Shown here piece by piece: positions 34,521 through 43,300 of a stretch of 64,000 bases of DNA. Source of the stretch: an uncultured Eubacteriales bacterium (lineage in GTDB: Bacteria > Bacillota > Clostridia > Christensenellales > Borkfalkiaceae); NCBI GenBank assembly GCA_900540805.1, contig UQHL01000003.1, positions 62,001 through 126,000 on the forward strand, written 5' to 3'. The notes under the pieces were generated by a model that was given only the letters and a program-made list of their open reading frames with translations, had not been told where the DNA came from and ran no database searches. Positions within the stretch are counted from its first letter, which is position 1, and each line of letters opens with the position of its first letter. The translations under genes and the position numbers were made by a program.

Positions 34521-34563
34521 CGCTTAGGAGGCGCACGCTCATATCCAACTGAGCTAATCCGAC
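34521..34563 (-). pseudogene. 5' half of the split tRNA-Arg(CCU) gene (attachment site)
   Basis: On the minus strand GTCGGAT (34563-34557) starts the acceptor, followed by TA, the D arm GCTC-AGTTGGATAT-GAGC and the anticodon stem and loop TGCGC-CTCCTAA, then GCG; after that the sequence departs (GTGAGCATATCC). Together with the 3' half at 31397-31441 it makes one complete tRNA. Confidence 0.8.
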
Positions 34564-34734
34564 AGATATTTATATTTTACTCAATTTGCTTAAAAAAATC
34601 AATGATTTTAAGGGGCTCAAACAAAAGAAACTTAACAATACAGAAGTTATTAAAAGCAATTGAAAACTATGTCAAAACTATGCTGAAATGGTTCTTATCA
34701 CAATATGCTGCGTTTTTTATAGCCTCCGGCCGCA

Positions 34735-34778
34735 CCTTAGGAAAAGACAAATATCTTTATCCATTAAACTATGGAAAC
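34735..34778 (-). pseudogene. 5' half of another tRNA-Arg(CCU)-like gene
   Basis: The minus strand reads GTTTCCATAGTTTAATGGAT, then AAAGATATTTGTCTTTTCC and TAAGG. It closely follows the 5' half of the complete island tRNA (TCCATAGTTAAATGGATA) and breaks off just after the CCTAAG of the anticodon loop, the same point as the chromosomal copy. No 3' half is visible. It looks like a substitute tRNA brought by an earlier element and later split. Confidence 0.5.
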
Positions 34779-34906
34779 TTATAAAAACTCAGAGCCCATA
34801 AAAGCATCTAAACAAACTCTCGTCTTTTAACTTTCTTATTATACTCTATTTTACTTTGAAAAGCAATTGTTTTATAAAAGTTTTTCAAATTTTATCTCTC
34901 AAATTG

Positions 34907-34935
34907 TTGCCAAACAAACGAAAAAATGCTATTAT
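34907..34935 (+). promoter_or_regulatory. Promoter of gdhA
   Basis: TTGCCA (34907-34912), 17 bases, TATTAT (34930-34935), about 50 bases before the start. The stretch 34564-34906 holds only the tRNA fragment. Confidence 0.6.
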
Positions 34936-34991
34936 ATATATTACACAATCAATTTATCGAATTGCAAAACTCAAGAAAGGAGAGATTCAAT

Positions 34992-36326
34992 ATGAATTAT
35001 ATCGAAAAAGTATTGACGCAGCTCAAAGAACGCAATCCCGGCGAACATGAATTTCATCAGGCGGCGACGGAAATCTTGCTCACATTGGAGCCTGTATTCA
35101 AAAAGCATCCCGAATATGAAAAAGCAGCTCTTTTAGAGCGCTTTGTGGAGCCCGAAAGAGCAATTCTTTTTCGTATTCCCTGGATGGACGACAAGGGTCG
35201 AGTACATATCAACAAAGGCTATCGCGTACAATTCAACAGCGCGATCGGGCCCTATAAAGGCGGTCTGCGCTTCCACCCTTCCGTCAATCTTTCCGTGATT
35301 AAATTTTTAGGATTGGAACAGATCCTTAAAAACAGCCTGACCGGACTTCCCATCGGCGGCGCGAAAGGCGGCTCCGACTTTGATCCGAAAGGGAAATCGG
35401 ACAGAGAAATTATGACGTTTTGCCAAAGTTTCATGACGGAACTCTATCGCCATATCGGTGCGGATACGGATATTCCCGCAGGCGATATCGGTGTCGGAGG
35501 ACGCGAAATCGGTTATCTCTACGGCCAATATAAACGTATCCGCGACGAGCATACGGGCGTTTTGACAGGCCGCGGGCTTTCCTACGGCGGTTCTCTCATC
35601 CGCAAGGAAGCGACGGGGTATGGCCTTGTCTATATCACGGAAGAAGCAATGCGCCAGCGCGGCGACAGCTTCAACGGCAAAACCGTCATTGTTTCGGGCA
35701 GCGGCAACGTGGCGATTTATGCGTGCGAAAAAGCACAGTCCTTGGGCGCCAAGGTAGTGGCAATGTACGATTCCGACGGATATGTCTATGACGGAAAAGG
35801 CATCGATATCAACTTGATGCGTCAGATCAAAGAGGAAGAACGCGGGCGAATCAAAGAATATGCCGAGCGCGTGAAAGATGCCGTATATACCGAAGGCTGC
35901 AAAGGAATTTGGAGCATTCCCTGCGATGTGGCGTTACCGTGCGCCACGCAAAATGAGATCGACGCGGAGAGCGCGGAGCTTCTCGTCAAAAACGGCGTAA
36001 AATACGTTGCAGAGGGCGCAAATATGCCCTCCACTTTAGAGGCAATCGAAGTTTTCAGGCGTGCCAAAACGGTGTTTTTACCCGCCAAGGCGGCGAATGC
36101 GGGCGGCGTAGCCACTTCCGCCCTGGAAATGGCACAGTCTTCGGGCAGATTGTTCTGGGCTTCCGAAAAAGTAGATAAAAAGCTGAAAGAAATCATGGTA
36201 AATATCTATAGCAATATAGACGCCGCGGCAAAGAAATATGGCTTTGACGGCGACTATGTGATGGGTGCAAATATTGCGGGCTTTGAAAAAATAGCCGATG
36301 CCATGATGGCACAGGGCGTCGTCTAA
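34992..36326 (+). CDS. gdhA: Glutamate dehydrogenase, hexameric type
   Basis: 444 residues from the ATG at 34992, with AAGGAGAG upstream. Substrate domain: GPYKGGLRFHPSV, then LPIGGAKGGSDFDPKGKSD with the catalytic Lys, and PAGDIGVGGREIGYL with the catalytic Asp. The Rossmann domain has VIVSGSGNVAIYACEKA. Length and motifs fit the 444-450 residue family typical of bacterial and fungal GdhA; cofactor (NADP more likely) cannot be proved from the sequence. It fixes ammonium on 2-oxoglutarate in the cytoplasm or the reverse. Single-gene unit with its own promoter and terminator. Confidence 0.95.
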   Translation: MNYIEKVLTQLKERNPGEHEFHQAATEILLTLEPVFKKHPEYEKAALLERFVEPERAILFRIPWMDDKGRVHINKGYRVQFNSAIGPYKGGLRFHPSVNLSVIKFLGLEQILKNSLTGLPIGGAKGGSDFDPKGKSDREIMTFCQSFMTELYRHIGADTDIPAGDIGVGGREIGYLYGQYKRIRDEHTGVLTGRGLSYGGSLIRKEATGYGLVYITEEAMRQRGDSFNGKTVIVSGSGNVAIYACEKAQSLGAKVVAMYDSDGYVYDGKGIDINLMRQIKEEERGRIKEYAERVKDAVYTEGCKGIWSIPCDVALPCATQNEIDAESAELLVKNGVKYVAEGANMPSTLEAIEVFRRAKTVFLPAKAANAGGVATSALEMAQSSGRLFWASEKVDKKLKEIMVNIYSNIDAAAKKYGFDGDYVMGANIAGFEKIADAMMAQGVV

Positions 36327-36393
36327 TCCTCCAACGCGTTCTCTTCAGAGACAAAAGTTTTTTCCATAAATCTTTTGTCCCGAAAAGACCTCC

Positions 36394-36432
36394 GGCGTTT
36401 TCCTTCCTCGCTCCGAAGGAAAACGCCTTTTG
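36394..36432 (+). terminator. Terminator between gdhA and the Spo0A-like gene
   Basis: GGCGTTTTCCTTC pairs with GAAGGAAAACGCC, followed by TTTT; AT-rich flanks on both sides would let it work in both directions. Confidence 0.85.
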
Positions 36433-37182
36433 TTATGCTATATTTTCAAACGCCAGATTATCCGAAACAAAGGCGACAAATTCTTTGACAGGCGGCTTTT
36501 CTTCCCAGCAACAAGCGGAAGCGGAAAAAATCTCTTTAATCGAATCTTTTAATCCTCTTTTCCAAGCAACTTCAATGACATGGCGCAAAGCTCGATCGAC
36601 ATTTTTCCACTTCGTTTCATACCTTTTCCCCAAGGTCTTATACATCTCTACTATTTGGTTGATCACCGAACGCCTTTCCACAGCCGATACAAGTAAATCG
36701 CACATATACGTATAGCCTTTGAGGTGAGGCGGTATATGCATCGCAATGAGCACGTTGCCGATTCTTCCGTGAACGGCCTTCAAATGCTCCCTCCGCGTTA
36801 TAAAATCTTCACAGCCGTTCAGAGCATTTTCGACGCTTGCAATTGCATCTTCCTCGGAAAAGGGACGCACGAGATAACGATATGCCCCCTCGTCAATCGC
36901 TTTCCCCATCATCGTATCGCTCGGCATTCCCGTCACGATCGTTTTGGTCCTTAAACCTTCCCGCCTGATTGTCCGCAAAACGTCAAAAATGTCAGTTCCC
37001 TTGAGGCTTGCCCCCGAGATAACGAGGTCTGGCTTCAAAAGACAAATCTGCCGCAAGCCTTCTTCACCGTCTTCCCCCATGTACGCAAGGTCCCAGCCTT
37101 CATGCCCTGCAAGAGCCTTTTTCCACTCGCTCAAAAGAGCCTCATTCGATTCCAACACTACGATTGTTTTTGAACGTATCAT
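36433..37182 (-). CDS. Spo0A-like response regulator with a degenerate receiver
   Basis: 249 residues; GGAGG before the ATG. The C-terminal 110 residues are clearly Spo0A-type DNA-binding (IPPHLKGYTYMCDLLVSAVE, then GKRYETKWKNVDRALRHVIE and VAWKRGL, SACCWEEKPPVKEFVAFVSD). The receiver domain keeps its shape, but the key residues are changed: the acidic pair is ES (VVLESNE), the phospho-acceptor Asp position is Ser (LVISGASLKG), and the conserved Lys is Arg (YLVRPF). It probably cannot be phosphorylated in the usual way. A TGTCGAA 0A box lies upstream, hinting at Spo0A control. Whether a normal Spo0A exists elsewhere is unknown. Confidence 0.85.
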   Translation of the reverse strand: MIRSKTIVVLESNEALLSEWKKALAGHEGWDLAYMGEDGEEGLRQICLLKPDLVISGASLKGTDIFDVLRTIRREGLRTKTIVTGMPSDTMMGKAIDEGAYRYLVRPFSEEDAIASVENALNGCEDFITRREHLKAVHGRIGNVLIAMHIPPHLKGYTYMCDLLVSAVERRSVINQIVEMYKTLGKRYETKWKNVDRALRHVIEVAWKRGLKDSIKEIFSASACCWEEKPPVKEFVAFVSDNLAFENIA

Positions 37183-37247
37183 ACGTCCTCCTTTACAAAA
37201 TATTAAAGTTTTCGCAGGTTTTGTCGGTCTCCGCGTTCAACAAGTCT

Positions 37248-37276
37248 ATTATACAACATATTTTTACATTAGTAAA
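37248..37276 (-). promoter_or_regulatory. Promoter of the Spo0A-like gene
   Basis: TTTACT (37276-37271), 17 bases, TATAAT (37253-37248), about 65 bases before the start codon. Confidence 0.6.
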
Positions 37277-37356
37277 GCAATTATTATGTAGAAAACATAA
37301 TTTTTTAAGGATATTTTTTATTTATATTTTCAATTCTTTTCTTAATCCTCGCATTT

Positions 37357-37363
37357 TGTCGAA
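37357..37363 (+). promoter_or_regulatory. Candidate Spo0A box
   Basis: TTTTGTCGAATATTG contains the exact 7-base 0A-box core TGTCGAA, about 80 bases upstream of the minus 35 box. A 7-base match may be chance, but the context suggests regulation by a Spo0A protein. Confidence 0.35.
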
Positions 37364-37442
37364 TATTGTACTATATTTCGATACAATAAACTATTTTTCT
37401 ATACAGAAATAGAAATATATAGCCTCACAATTATTTTACAAT

Positions 37443-37488
37443 AAAAAAATTGAGCCTCATCTTTTTTAGGGAAAAAGCTCAATTTTTT
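37443..37488. terminator. Bidirectional terminator
   Basis: AATTGAGC and GCTCAATT, flanked by A and T runs on either side, end transcripts from the EAL gene side or from the left. The stretch 37489-37913 has no gene that I can support. Confidence 0.65.
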
Positions 37489-37913
37489 CAAACGACCAAT
37501 TCAAAAATAATTTTTTCAAAATTTTTTTGCGCGTAAGCGCTGCTTACGGGAAGCGTCTATTCCCCGTTTTACATAAGCCTTTCTGCGCTTGAGGGATCAA
37601 TTTCCGATATTCTTCGCCGCATATTTCTCCACCTCACAGAATCGGCTTCAAAAGGAGCGTAACCGACTATGCAGACACCCCCACGCAAGGACAATATACG
37701 ACGTACAGCCCACCTCAGTACAGGCTTAAATTTCGCCGTCCCCTGTATCATCGTAATAAAAAGAGCTTTATAGTCAATGCTTGAAACCGCTTCATCTGCC
37801 TGTAAAAAACAGTGATATATCAAAAAGCAAACGCCCTTCCACTCACTTATTTTGAGTAAGTAATCATAGAAATTTACGGAAAACAGCGCCTGCCTTTGAA
37901 CTTGATCCTATAT

Positions 37914-40262
37914 TTATTTGTTTATGAGAAAATCGATATACTTAGGTTTTTTATAGGGCGCTTCCACATTGCGCTTCATTACCGACTCGAGATCCGTGGT
38001 GCCGTTTACGAAGGATTGGAAATCGTCCGTCAAAAGGGGCTTGGAATAGAGATATCCCTGAATGACGTCACAGCCCATAGCCTTCAGCTTTTCAAACTGC
38101 TCCATCGTCTCGACGCCCTCTTGCGTCACCTTCATCTCAAAGGACTTGCCCAGCCTGATCATCATTTCTACCAGTGCGTCGTCCTTCTGCGGATTGTCGC
38201 TCGCTTTCAGCAGAAACATATCCAGCTTAAGTTCGTCCACAGGCAGCTCCTTGAGCACGCCGCAGGACGAATACCCCGACCCGAAATCGTCGATGGAACA
38301 GCGGAAGCCTGTCTTTTTGAGTTCGAGGACGATATTTTTCAAGACGTCCATGTTCGTGAAGGAAAAGCTTTCCGTAAATTCTATCGTGATGTAGCCGTCG
38401 GGAATATTGTATTTCGTTTTGTTGGTCGCATAAAAGGATACGAAGTCCTTTTGAATGGCCGTCACCCTCGATACATTGACCGATATAGGAGTGACGCGCA
38501 GCCCGTTTCTCACCGCGTTGGCGAAAAATTCGCAGGCATGGATAAACACATAACGGTCGAGCTTATTGATGAATCCGTTTAATTCGAACAGAGGGACAAA
38601 TTTCTGCGGCGGCACGTATCCGTTATGTTCCATATCGTACCAGCGTACCAGCGTTTCCGCGCCGTCGAGACATTGCTTGGCTATATTGTATTTCGGCTGA
38701 TAAAAGAGGTGAAAATCGCATTTTTTCAGCGCGCCTTCCATTTTCGACTCGATATTTGCCTCCACGCGATAATTCTCGTACAGGCTTTCGTCGTAAGGGA
38801 TATACGCGGCCGTCGGCGTCTTTTTATGTGCCAGCTGCGCAAGGTACGCCTTATTGAGCAAGGCGTCGATGTCAACCGTTTCGGCGGGGAGTATGTAATA
38901 TACGCCTATACTGAACAGACAGAAGAAATTATTTTTGCGGAAAGGGGTGTAATGATTGACCAGCTCGCCGATCAGCGTCAGGCGGGAAGAAATCTCCGAT
39001 TTGACCTCGTACCGCAAAAGCAACACAAACCTGTCGCCCGTAAGATGTCCGTACGTTTCGTTTTTTTGCAGAACGGAGGAGAATATCGAGGAAGCGAAGC
39101 GTTTGGCGTCCTCCGCAATATCCTCGCCGAAATGATCCTGCACGTACTTGAAATTATGTATGTCGAGGCACACCACCGCATAGTGAAGCGCACGGTTATC
39201 CAAAATCAGCCGTTCGGCGTCTTTCTTGAACTTTGCGTAAGTGCTGCATTTGATCACGGGATCGAACTCCTCCGCCTGCAGCTCCTCTTTATGCTTTCTG
39301 TACTTTTCGAGGAAATAAAAGATTAAGGCCAGCGCAAAGATCACGGAAAGATTTATGATGGCCACGACAAACTTCGTATAGAAATTGCCTTCCCGATTCA
39401 ATAAAACATTGCGCTCGTATATAACGGAGAGATAAGCGGAGGAGCTCTTTCCCATGCGGGAGAAAGAAAACACGTACTCCGTCCCCTTTACCGAAAAGCG
39501 CACGCTTCCGAAATCGCGGGTCTGAAGCGCCGAACGTATCTCCTTCGCTACCTCCTCGGAGCCCGCAAAGGAAACCATGTAATTATAAAAGGACATGCGC
39601 TCCGCTTTGTCGGAGTCGTCCGCGCCCGTACAGATATAGTAGCTGTCGTCGGCCCCGACGACGAAGGCATCCGCCTGATAGTCGGAAAACAGCGCCTCCG
39701 CTTCGTCCGAATCGAATACCTCCTGCGCGGAAAAGATACCGCATACGCATCGGATCGTGCTGTCGGCGTCCTCGGAAACGGGCGCGTAAATTGCAACGCA
39801 AAATCTCCCCGCCGATTCGCTGCGCAGTACGGAAACAATCGAATTTCCCGTCGTGCGGGCAAGCAAGGCCGTCACTTCGGAACTGTCTCCGTAATAGGGC
39901 GTTTCCATGGAATGATGTTCGCCGCGGTCGTCAAACACCGAAAGAGAAAGAAATCCCTTTTCCGCGGCCTCGGCTCTCAGCTTGTCGTCCAAAGCCTTAT
40001 ATTCGTCGTCCGTGACGTAAATGTCGCCCTTGAGATCGGCCGCGAGCAATTCCGTTTTGAGTACGTATTCCCGCGCGCAGGCGTCAAAGAGATCGGCCGC
40101 CTCCTGCGTTTTTGTTTCCGCCGCCCGTTCGGCATCGGAAGTGAATACCTTTACGCATTCGACCGTTGTCATACCGAAAATCACGACGAAAAGAACCGCA
40201 ACGGAGACAAACAGCACCGTGAGTATTCTTTTTTTCACCGAACGCATAACCTTATTTTTCAT
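37914..40262 (-). CDS. Membrane-bound GGDEF/EAL protein, likely c-di-GMP phosphodiesterase
   Basis: 782 residues. A membrane segment (about 10-32), a large extracytoplasmic sensor (Cache-like, about 35-290), a second membrane segment (VVAIINLSVIFALALIFYFL), a GGDEF domain and an EAL domain. The GGDEF signature is lost (GHLTGDRFVLLL), so no cyclase is expected. The EAL domain keeps its key residues: ETLVRW, ISVNVS, TIEFTES, SIDDFGSGYSS, ELKLDMF, TQEGVET and QGYLYSKPL. It should break down c-di-GMP in response to an outside signal. Last gene of the AAA/SipW operon, three bases after the signal peptidase, closing a loop with the upstream c-di-GMP riboswitch. Confidence 0.88.
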   Translation of the reverse strand: MKNKVMRSVKKRILTVLFVSVAVLFVVIFGMTTVECVKVFTSDAERAAETKTQEAADLFDACAREYVLKTELLAADLKGDIYVTDDEYKALDDKLRAEAAEKGFLSLSVFDDRGEHHSMETPYYGDSSEVTALLARTTGNSIVSVLRSESAGRFCVAIYAPVSEDADSTIRCVCGIFSAQEVFDSDEAEALFSDYQADAFVVGADDSYYICTGADDSDKAERMSFYNYMVSFAGSEEVAKEIRSALQTRDFGSVRFSVKGTEYVFSFSRMGKSSSAYLSVIYERNVLLNREGNFYTKFVVAIINLSVIFALALIFYFLEKYRKHKEELQAEEFDPVIKCSTYAKFKKDAERLILDNRALHYAVVCLDIHNFKYVQDHFGEDIAEDAKRFASSIFSSVLQKNETYGHLTGDRFVLLLRYEVKSEISSRLTLIGELVNHYTPFRKNNFFCLFSIGVYYILPAETVDIDALLNKAYLAQLAHKKTPTAAYIPYDESLYENYRVEANIESKMEGALKKCDFHLFYQPKYNIAKQCLDGAETLVRWYDMEHNGYVPPQKFVPLFELNGFINKLDRYVFIHACEFFANAVRNGLRVTPISVNVSRVTAIQKDFVSFYATNKTKYNIPDGYITIEFTESFSFTNMDVLKNIVLELKKTGFRCSIDDFGSGYSSCGVLKELPVDELKLDMFLLKASDNPQKDDALVEMMIRLGKSFEMKVTQEGVETMEQFEKLKAMGCDVIQGYLYSKPLLTDDFQSFVNGTTDLESVMKRNVEAPYKKPKYIDFLINK

Positions 40263-40265
40263 GCT

Positions 40266-40952
40266 TTACTCCGATTTTTTCTTTCCGTCGTCCGAGGGAG
40301 ACGCGCTGTCCTCGACCTCTTCATTCCGTTCTGCCAGCTCGGCAAGCCGTTTCTCAAGCTCGCCGCTCTCCTTCATCCGCGCAAGCTCCGCAGCCACCTC
40401 GTCCTCTTTTTCATCCTTTCCGTTTTTTGCCGCCTCGACGACGTCCTTAAAGCTCACCGACATTATCAGCAAAAGCGGCAGCAGAATAAGTGCGACGTAA
40501 CCTATGGGCTTGGAAAAAATATTGAATATCCCCGTCAAAAAGCTCAGTGTCGCCGCATACCTGCCCACTACCTTTTCTCCCGTCACCTCGTATTCGTCCG
40601 CAGAGAGGTTATTGTCGCCCTTGGTAACGACGGCGCCCGCCTCGGTAAACGCATAGACGCGATGCGTATTCAGCAATCCCGCAATCGTCGGATCGTCCGA
40701 ATAAAAGGTGATGACGTCCCCCTCTTCAAGCTCGGCAAGCTTTACCTTTTCGATAAGGATATAATCTCCCGCTTGAATTGTAGGTTCCATGCTCTCGGTC
40801 AAAATCCTGACCACGGCATATTTGCCGATAAAGGTCACCTTATTCGGGTTTCGCAAAAAGACGGACGCCAAGGCCGCCAAAGCCGAAAAAATTAACAGCA
40901 GAGTGCAGCCCCAGGAAGCGATTTTTGAAAAGACCTTTTTAATCTTCTTCAC
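40266..40952 (-). CDS. SipW-type signal peptidase I
   Basis: 228 residues from a GTG at 40952, preceded by GGAGACGACG; the open frame upstream lies inside the DUF2357 gene. A membrane segment near the N-terminus, then RILTESMEPTIQAGD with the catalytic Ser, GDVITFYSD, and LLNTHRVYAF, where His takes the place of the usual Lys as in SipW/ER-type peptidases; a second membrane segment and a charged C-terminal tail rich in Glu and Lys. Overlaps the preceding gene by 14 bases. SipW peptidases process TasA-like fibre proteins. Confidence 0.85.
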   Translation of the reverse strand: MKKIKKVFSKIASWGCTLLLIFSALAALASVFLRNPNKVTFIGKYAVVRILTESMEPTIQAGDYILIEKVKLAELEEGDVITFYSDDPTIAGLLNTHRVYAFTEAGAVVTKGDNNLSADEYEVTGEKVVGRYAATLSFLTGIFNIFSKPIGYVALILLPLLLIMSVSFKDVVEAAKNGKDEKEDEVAAELARMKESGELEKRLAELAERNEEVEDSASPSDDGKKKSE

Positions 40953-43275
40953 CGTCGTCTCCGTCAGGGGTATAATTTTTATATTCCGAAGCCGCACGGC
41001 GCAGCTTTTCTTCCTTTTCCATAGCGGCCGCGGCGCGTCGTTCGTTTTCCAGGCGGATCTGCATTTTGCGCCGCCGCGTCTCTGCAATCTTTTTCAAAAC
41101 CCGACGTTTCGCCCTGCTCAGCTTTCGGTAAGCCAGCTTTTCTTCCGAAGTCAGTCCCAAGGTTTCCTTCTCAAATGTCGCCCTTTCTTCCTCGCTCATG
41201 CGGGCAACCGTCTGCGCAAGCTCCTGCTCCGCGGCTTCTATCTGAACTTCGGCTTCCGAAGGCTGTATCGTCCGTCCGAGCTCAAACGCCTCTGCGATTT
41301 GAGACGTCTCCGAAACCGCCTCGAAAGGAGCCGCGCCCGTTTCCTCGGTTGCACGATCTTCCACGGGCTCCGCAACGGCCGCTTTTTCTATATCCGAGGG
41401 GCAACAGGCGCCCGAAAGGGCGGAAACTGCAATCTCTTCATTTATAAAGGCCTCGTCATCGGCGGACGAAGCCGAACCCTCCGACGGCTCACAGGCAACA
41501 GCCTCCGCGGCGTCACCCCCCGAAGCGTTCTCTTTTGTCTCCGTTTCCGCAAGGATTTTCCTATTTTCCACAGGCTCCGAAAAATCGGATTTGGCCGCGT
41601 CCGCCAAAGCGGTATCCCCCGTCGAACTTGTCGCGCTTGTCGGGCTTGTCGCGCTTGTCGAGCTTGCCGCCACCGTCGGCACCATGCGCGCGATTACGAA
41701 GCCGCCGTGCGCCGCTTCTTTCTCCCCGCTGAAAAAGTGCGCGGAAACGCGCCCGCCGCGTTGACCTCCGTCCGCTTTCAGATACCGTTTGCCGAGTATC
41801 TCGTCCAGCGCGGGCATATCGCCGTCGGCCGTGCGCGCGGCGATTTCCTCGTCGCTCATCAACAGGCCGTCCGCAATCGCCGCTTCTTCCTCCGCGCCGC
41901 CCGTAATCGCGCCCTCGAGGGCTTCCACCGCTTCGGTAAGCGTAGCCGCCGCATTTGTCGGTTCAAATATCAGCTCTCCCATTTTTGAAGCCTGCGTTTT
42001 AAGCCGCACGCGGTAACCGAGAGAAGCATAATATTCCGCCACGGCGCACGCGTCCTCTTCCGCTTTGAGCCGCGCTTCCTCGCGCGCTTTTTCAGCGGCG
42101 CGGCGACGGGCCTCCTCCGCGATACGGCGCTTCGCTTCCTCGACGAGGTCGTGCTTTTTCATATACGCGTCAAGCTCAAGAGCTTCGTCCACGGCGTTTC
42201 GTATCTTCAATTCGTCGCGCGAAAATTTTCGGGGCGGATTGACGTAAGAGACGGGCGTCACCTTGCGGTAAACACAGTCGTTGAGGTTAAACTTTTTCTG
42301 TTCGACGGGCTTGATGTCCTGCACGATCAGCGGCTGGAAAGGAACGCCTTCCTCCTCCGCAAGCGTATCCGCCGCCTTGGCGATCTCGCGGCGGAACACC
42401 GTATATTGCAGAGCCAGATCGGCATACATGCGCTCGATCAACGCGCGGTCGGGCTTTTCCGCCTTTTGTTCGACGGAAATGCTGTACCCTACCTTCTCAT
42501 ATCCCTCGATAAACTGCCAAAGCTCGAGGCATTGCCTCAAATCGCGGTTTTTCATGAGGGCGTTGGTGCGCATAACGGGCGGGCGCACATACGCGCCGTT
42601 CATCGACTTCGCAAACGGGGAATTGTAATACATCGTCACGACGGAATTCAGCCGCATCACCCGTTTCAAAAGCGGGTCGGCTTCCGCCGCTCCCTCCGCG
42701 GATTCGGACACGGTAAGCCCGAAACGCACGCTGCTGACCAGCGTTCCGTCGCGGAATTCGGCGGAAATATCAAACTGCGTGCTGTTTTCCGCGCCGTTTT
42801 TGACCATTTCGTTGTAGCGCTTATTGACGAACAGATACAGCTGACGGATCAGCGTATTGATAAAACGGTTTTCATAGGTGAGCAGGGTTTCCTCGTGAAA
42901 GACGTTGAGTATTTTCGAGGGCGTTATCTCGTCCCCTTTTACCTCGCTGATATAGTCGGTATGCTGCGCCAGATGCTGAATGGAACGGCTGGTAATATTG
43001 CGGGAAAGCTCGATAGGCTTTACCTCATCGAGCTCCTCAATATACCGCGACGGACGGCGGATAACGTTGTCGAGAGGCAGAATACACGCTTCGATCGCGT
43101 CGATCCATTCCTCCTCGATTTTTTTATTGACGAGCTTGCGGAACATGGAAATTTCCACGTTTCCCGCCTTCAGCCCGCCGACGAGATTTTTGAAAAAGGG
43201 CTGATCGGCCAACAGCTTTGCAATATATCCGTAAAGCTCGTCGGAAGTATTTTTACATTCGTCTGACGTCGGCAT
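40939..43275 (-). CDS. DUF2357-like protein, McrC-type partner without a visible nuclease
   Basis: 778 residues, cytoplasmic. The N-terminal 370 residues resemble DUF2357 proteins, partners of McrB-type ATPases (KILNVFHEETLLTYENRFIN TLIRQ region, then YYNSPFAKSMNGAYVRPPVM and LRQCLELWQFIEGYEKVGYS). Instead of a PD-(D/E)XK nuclease there is an Arg/Glu/Ala-rich helical stretch, then about 300 low-complexity residues with a Ser/Thr repeat (TSATSPTSATSS) and a basic coiled coil near the C-terminus. It lies 25 bases from the AAA gene and overlaps the signal peptidase gene. Function unknown; the pair is probably a complex. The DUF2357 assignment is from pattern memory and needs a profile search. 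Confidence 0.7.
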   Translation of the reverse strand: MPTSDECKNTSDELYGYIAKLLADQPFFKNLVGGLKAGNVEISMFRKLVNKKIEEEWIDAIEACILPLDNVIRRPSRYIEELDEVKPIELSRNITSRSIQHLAQHTDYISEVKGDEITPSKILNVFHEETLLTYENRFINTLIRQLYLFVNKRYNEMVKNGAENSTQFDISAEFRDGTLVSSVRFGLTVSESAEGAAEADPLLKRVMRLNSVVTMYYNSPFAKSMNGAYVRPPVMRTNALMKNRDLRQCLELWQFIEGYEKVGYSISVEQKAEKPDRALIERMYADLALQYTVFRREIAKAADTLAEEEGVPFQPLIVQDIKPVEQKKFNLNDCVYRKVTPVSYVNPPRKFSRDELKIRNAVDEALELDAYMKKHDLVEEAKRRIAEEARRRAAEKAREEARLKAEEDACAVAEYYASLGYRVRLKTQASKMGELIFEPTNAAATLTEAVEALEGAITGGAEEEAAIADGLLMSDEEIAARTADGDMPALDEILGKRYLKADGGQRGGRVSAHFFSGEKEAAHGGFVIARMVPTVAASSTSATSPTSATSSTGDTALADAAKSDFSEPVENRKILAETETKENASGGDAAEAVACEPSEGSASSADDEAFINEEIAVSALSGACCPSDIEKAAVAEPVEDRATEETGAAPFEAVSETSQIAEAFELGRTIQPSEAEVQIEAAEQELAQTVARMSEEERATFEKETLGLTSEEKLAYRKLSRAKRRVLKKIAETRRRKMQIRLENERRAAAAMEKEEKLRRAASEYKNYTPDGDDGEED

Positions 43276-43300
43276 AGCGCCCTCCCTTCATTTTTATCCG

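Noticed and set aside
37569..37823. Minus-strand open frame of 84 codons as a gene
   Set aside because: Starts with TTG without a ribosome site, has no recognisable domain, and lies in a gap between a terminator and the EAL gene stop.
41620..41690. The short repeated CTTGTCGCG-type motifs as a regulatory repeat
   Set aside because: They are 9-base repeats in frame inside the DUF2357-like gene, encoding a Ser/Thr/Ala low-complexity stretch.
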